64,000 nucleotides of DNA from JAAGZL01 sp050291725. GTDB lineage: Bacteria; Pseudomonadota; Gammaproteobacteria; Chromatiales; Chromatiaceae. The translations under genes were made by a program, and so were the position numbers. The notes below the pieces were generated by a model, which saw nothing but the letters and a program-made list of their open reading frames with translations, had not been told where the DNA came from and did no database searches. The stretch is taken from NCBI GenBank assembly GCA_050291725.1, contig JBNKKH010000022.1, positions 32,023-96,022 of the forward strand, written 5' to 3'. Below, piece by piece: positions 62,691-64,000 of the stretch; position 1 is the first letter of the stretch; each line of letters begins with the position of its first letter.

Positions 62691-63022
62691 GGATATGTTT
62701 AGGTGTTCATCTTATCGAAGCTGAGCACTGCAAGGACCAGGACTATTACAAAGCGCAGGTATTAGCCAGTGGTGAAGGTTCAGGTATTTGGGAAAAGCAT
62801 GGGCTACAGCAATCTCTTTGGAAATGGAGAAAGTTACATTAGGAATTGCTTTAAATTTTCTAAAGATATAAATCTTTTAAAAAGTATCATGTTAGAAAAT
62901 AGTGCTTACCTGTTGTTTAGTAAGTAAATTCCTATTATTATTCCCTACTGGCTATGGGATAGCCTAGTAGGCATGGATACAAACTGGCTCCAGAAGGGGC
63001 GCGTATTTATGGAGGAAAACGT

Positions 63023-63241
63023 ATGAGTTCGAAGTTTAAGCCCGAAGGTTTGGTGAACAAGAATGACCAACTACGGGATATCTCGATTATCGCAGGACGC
63101 AACATAAAAGGATTGTTGGGAATCGCGGAATGGATCGAAGAGGCAGGCCAGCCACGCAAGGCAGATGCCGTTCGCGTTATGGCATACCAGCTGGACGAAG
63201 TGGCCGGTGAGATCGGCGCTATGGTGGCGGAGCACGGATAG
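63023..63241 (+). CDS. Small protein of unknown function
   Basis: This 72-residue protein is helical, with LLGIAEWIEEAGQPRKADAV in the middle. It has no signal or membrane segment and no recognised family. The strong GGAGG site before the ATG and the regular composition support a real gene. Confidence 0.6.
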   Translation: MSSKFKPEGLVNKNDQLRDISIIAGRNIKGLLGIAEWIEEAGQPRKADAVRVMAYQLDEVAGEIGAMVAEHG

Positions 63242-63818
63242 CGAGTGTTGGTCTGCCCGTCTGTCACTCGCCTTGCATGATGAGTTTGGTATGAATCCAA
63301 ATAAACGCAAAGCAACCCTCGGGCCAGCCGGGCAGGATTGATTCATATCTCCCCCCCGATCCCCCTCAAGGGGGAGCCATCTTTTAACTACCGTGTAGAG
63401 TTCAAACACGCCACCCGCCAGGGCAGGCTATGCTGGTTCGTGCCTCACCACTTCGCCAACCTGGCGCGTGGCTTGCACTCCGTTGCTGGCACCTTACCCT
63501 CCGTTCCCGCCACCGCTTCGCCACGGCGCCCGAAAAGCCATGCTCGTTCCTCGCTGGCTTATCGGGCTTGCGGCTTGCAGGTGGCTACTTATGTTACAGT
63601 TCGGCCAAAAGCGGACTGTTTAGTAAGTGCTTTATCAAATGCAGTTGGGGTGATATTCTGCATAAATAGTATGGTAAAGCGATAAGGCAGGATGCTGTTC
63701 TTATAAAAGAACTCACTCTTAATTAGTTTAAGTAGAAATTATTATGTACCCAGCGTAACACGATATTTACAAATTATTGACTGCTCTCTGTTGTTCATAG
63801 CCAAAAGGAGATTTGATT
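63242..63818. other. Gene-free interval before the right-edge PEP-CTERM-like gene
   Basis: About 577 bp. A G/C palindrome (CCCCCTCAAGGGGG, about 63360-63373) resembles a dispersed repeat. Frames at 63338-63685 and 63430-63669 look like non-coding, C-rich DNA. No RNA is recognised. Confidence 0.5.
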
Positions 63819-64000
63819 ATGAAAAAGTTACTGTTAATTTTCTTGTTATTGTGTGTAACAAACACAAATGCAGCTACCCTGGATAGCGAATTACTTATAA
63901 ATGGCGGTGCTGAAACTGGAGATACGACTGGGTGGGTTAGTACAGGGATAAGTGCTGTTGTCCCTGACATTTATTCCCAAGGATTTGGGTCATATGTTTT
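63819..64000 (+). CDS. Start of a secreted, PEP-CTERM-like protein, cut by the window edge
   Basis: An ATG with a perfect AAGGAG site opens a frame to the window end. It encodes a signal peptide (MKKLLLIFLLLCVTNTNA) and then ELLINGGAETGDTTGWVS, a beginning common among exported PEP-CTERM and carbohydrate-binding proteins. The C-terminal sorting signal lies beyond the window, so membership in that class is inferred. Confidence 0.7.
   Translation, partial: MKKLLLIFLLLCVTNTNAATLDSELLINGGAETGDTTGWVSTGISAVVPDIYSQGFGSYV

Noticed and set aside
62573..62842. 89-residue frame after the secreted protein gene
   Set aside because: Its first half is the translation of the inverted repeat at 62610-62690 and it overlaps the end of the better-supported gene.
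63338..63685. 115-residue frame near the right edge
   Set aside because: It begins inside a C-rich repeat, has no ribosome binding site and a composition unlike coding DNA.

Overview
The window looks like chromosomal DNA of a free-living, Gram-negative gammaproteobacterium. The BipA, IlvD, HisBHAF, ArgA/ArgE, TatABC and Dtd proteins read like gammaproteobacterial versions. The many chemotaxis, c-di-GMP, PAS and hemerythrin proteins suggest a redox-sensing, motile or surface-associated environmental bacterium. Proteins ending in a VPxPA-type PEP-CTERM sorting signal suggest an exosortase-bearing lineage, perhaps a Chromatiales-like group. That placement is inference; there is no rRNA or other strict marker here. 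I saw no tRNA, rRNA, CRISPR array or intact insertion sequence.

Layout. (1) 0.3-5.0 kb: a stress/metal operon encoding an ECF sigma factor, a zinc-finger anti-sigma factor, a Cys-rich secreted precursor peptide of the HvfA type, its MNIO (DUF692) enzyme HvfB, the partner HvfC (DUF2063), a DoxX membrane protein, and a periplasmic MsrA-thioredoxin-MsrB fusion. A perfect FNR-type box precedes it. (2) 5.5-10.9 kb: a multidomain c-di-GMP protein and an Aer-like chemoreceptor. (3) 10.9-25 kb: housekeeping genes (HtrA/DegS-like protease, argA, argE, carbonic anhydrase, ilvD, an SH3 protein, bipA, pip, dtd) and a second chemoreceptor. A DnaA-box cluster lies before bipA and a triplicated hairpin repeat follows it. 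(4) 25-30 kb: hisBHAF-hisE-tatABC, without hisI. (5) 30-33.4 kb: small signalling genes (pentapeptide protein, PAS protein, ArsR regulator, hemerythrin, HDOD protein) and a bactofilin. (6) 33.4-41.3 kb: recQ, a TfoX-like protein, a GH13 phosphorylase-like enzyme and two PEP-CTERM proteins, with two copies of a repeated structured, RNA-like element. (7) 41.4-51.8 kb: a giant BcrA/D-type activase fused to a dehydratase-like part, an XRE regulator, and an LplT-PlsC-acyl-ACP synthetase fusion overlapping an amidohydrolase gene. (8) 52.2-57.6 kb: a periplasmic binding protein coupled to a hybrid histidine kinase, then a ZntB-like transporter and a DUF202-like protein. (9) 57.6-64 kb: an accessory, repeat-rich region with a PEP-CTERM protein, an uncharacterised Cys/His-rich protein and its partner, a GNAT acetyltransferase, small secreted proteins, and the start of another PEP-CTERM-like protein at the right edge.

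Two things deserve most attention. The first is the sigma-factor-linked HvfA/HvfB-type peptide operon joined to methionine sulfoxide repair, which suggests copper or oxidant defence of the periplasm. The second is the pair of about 180-bp elements at 33.4 and 37.6 kb. They share invariant blocks, and their hairpins differ by compensatory base changes, which is what a structured RNA would show.
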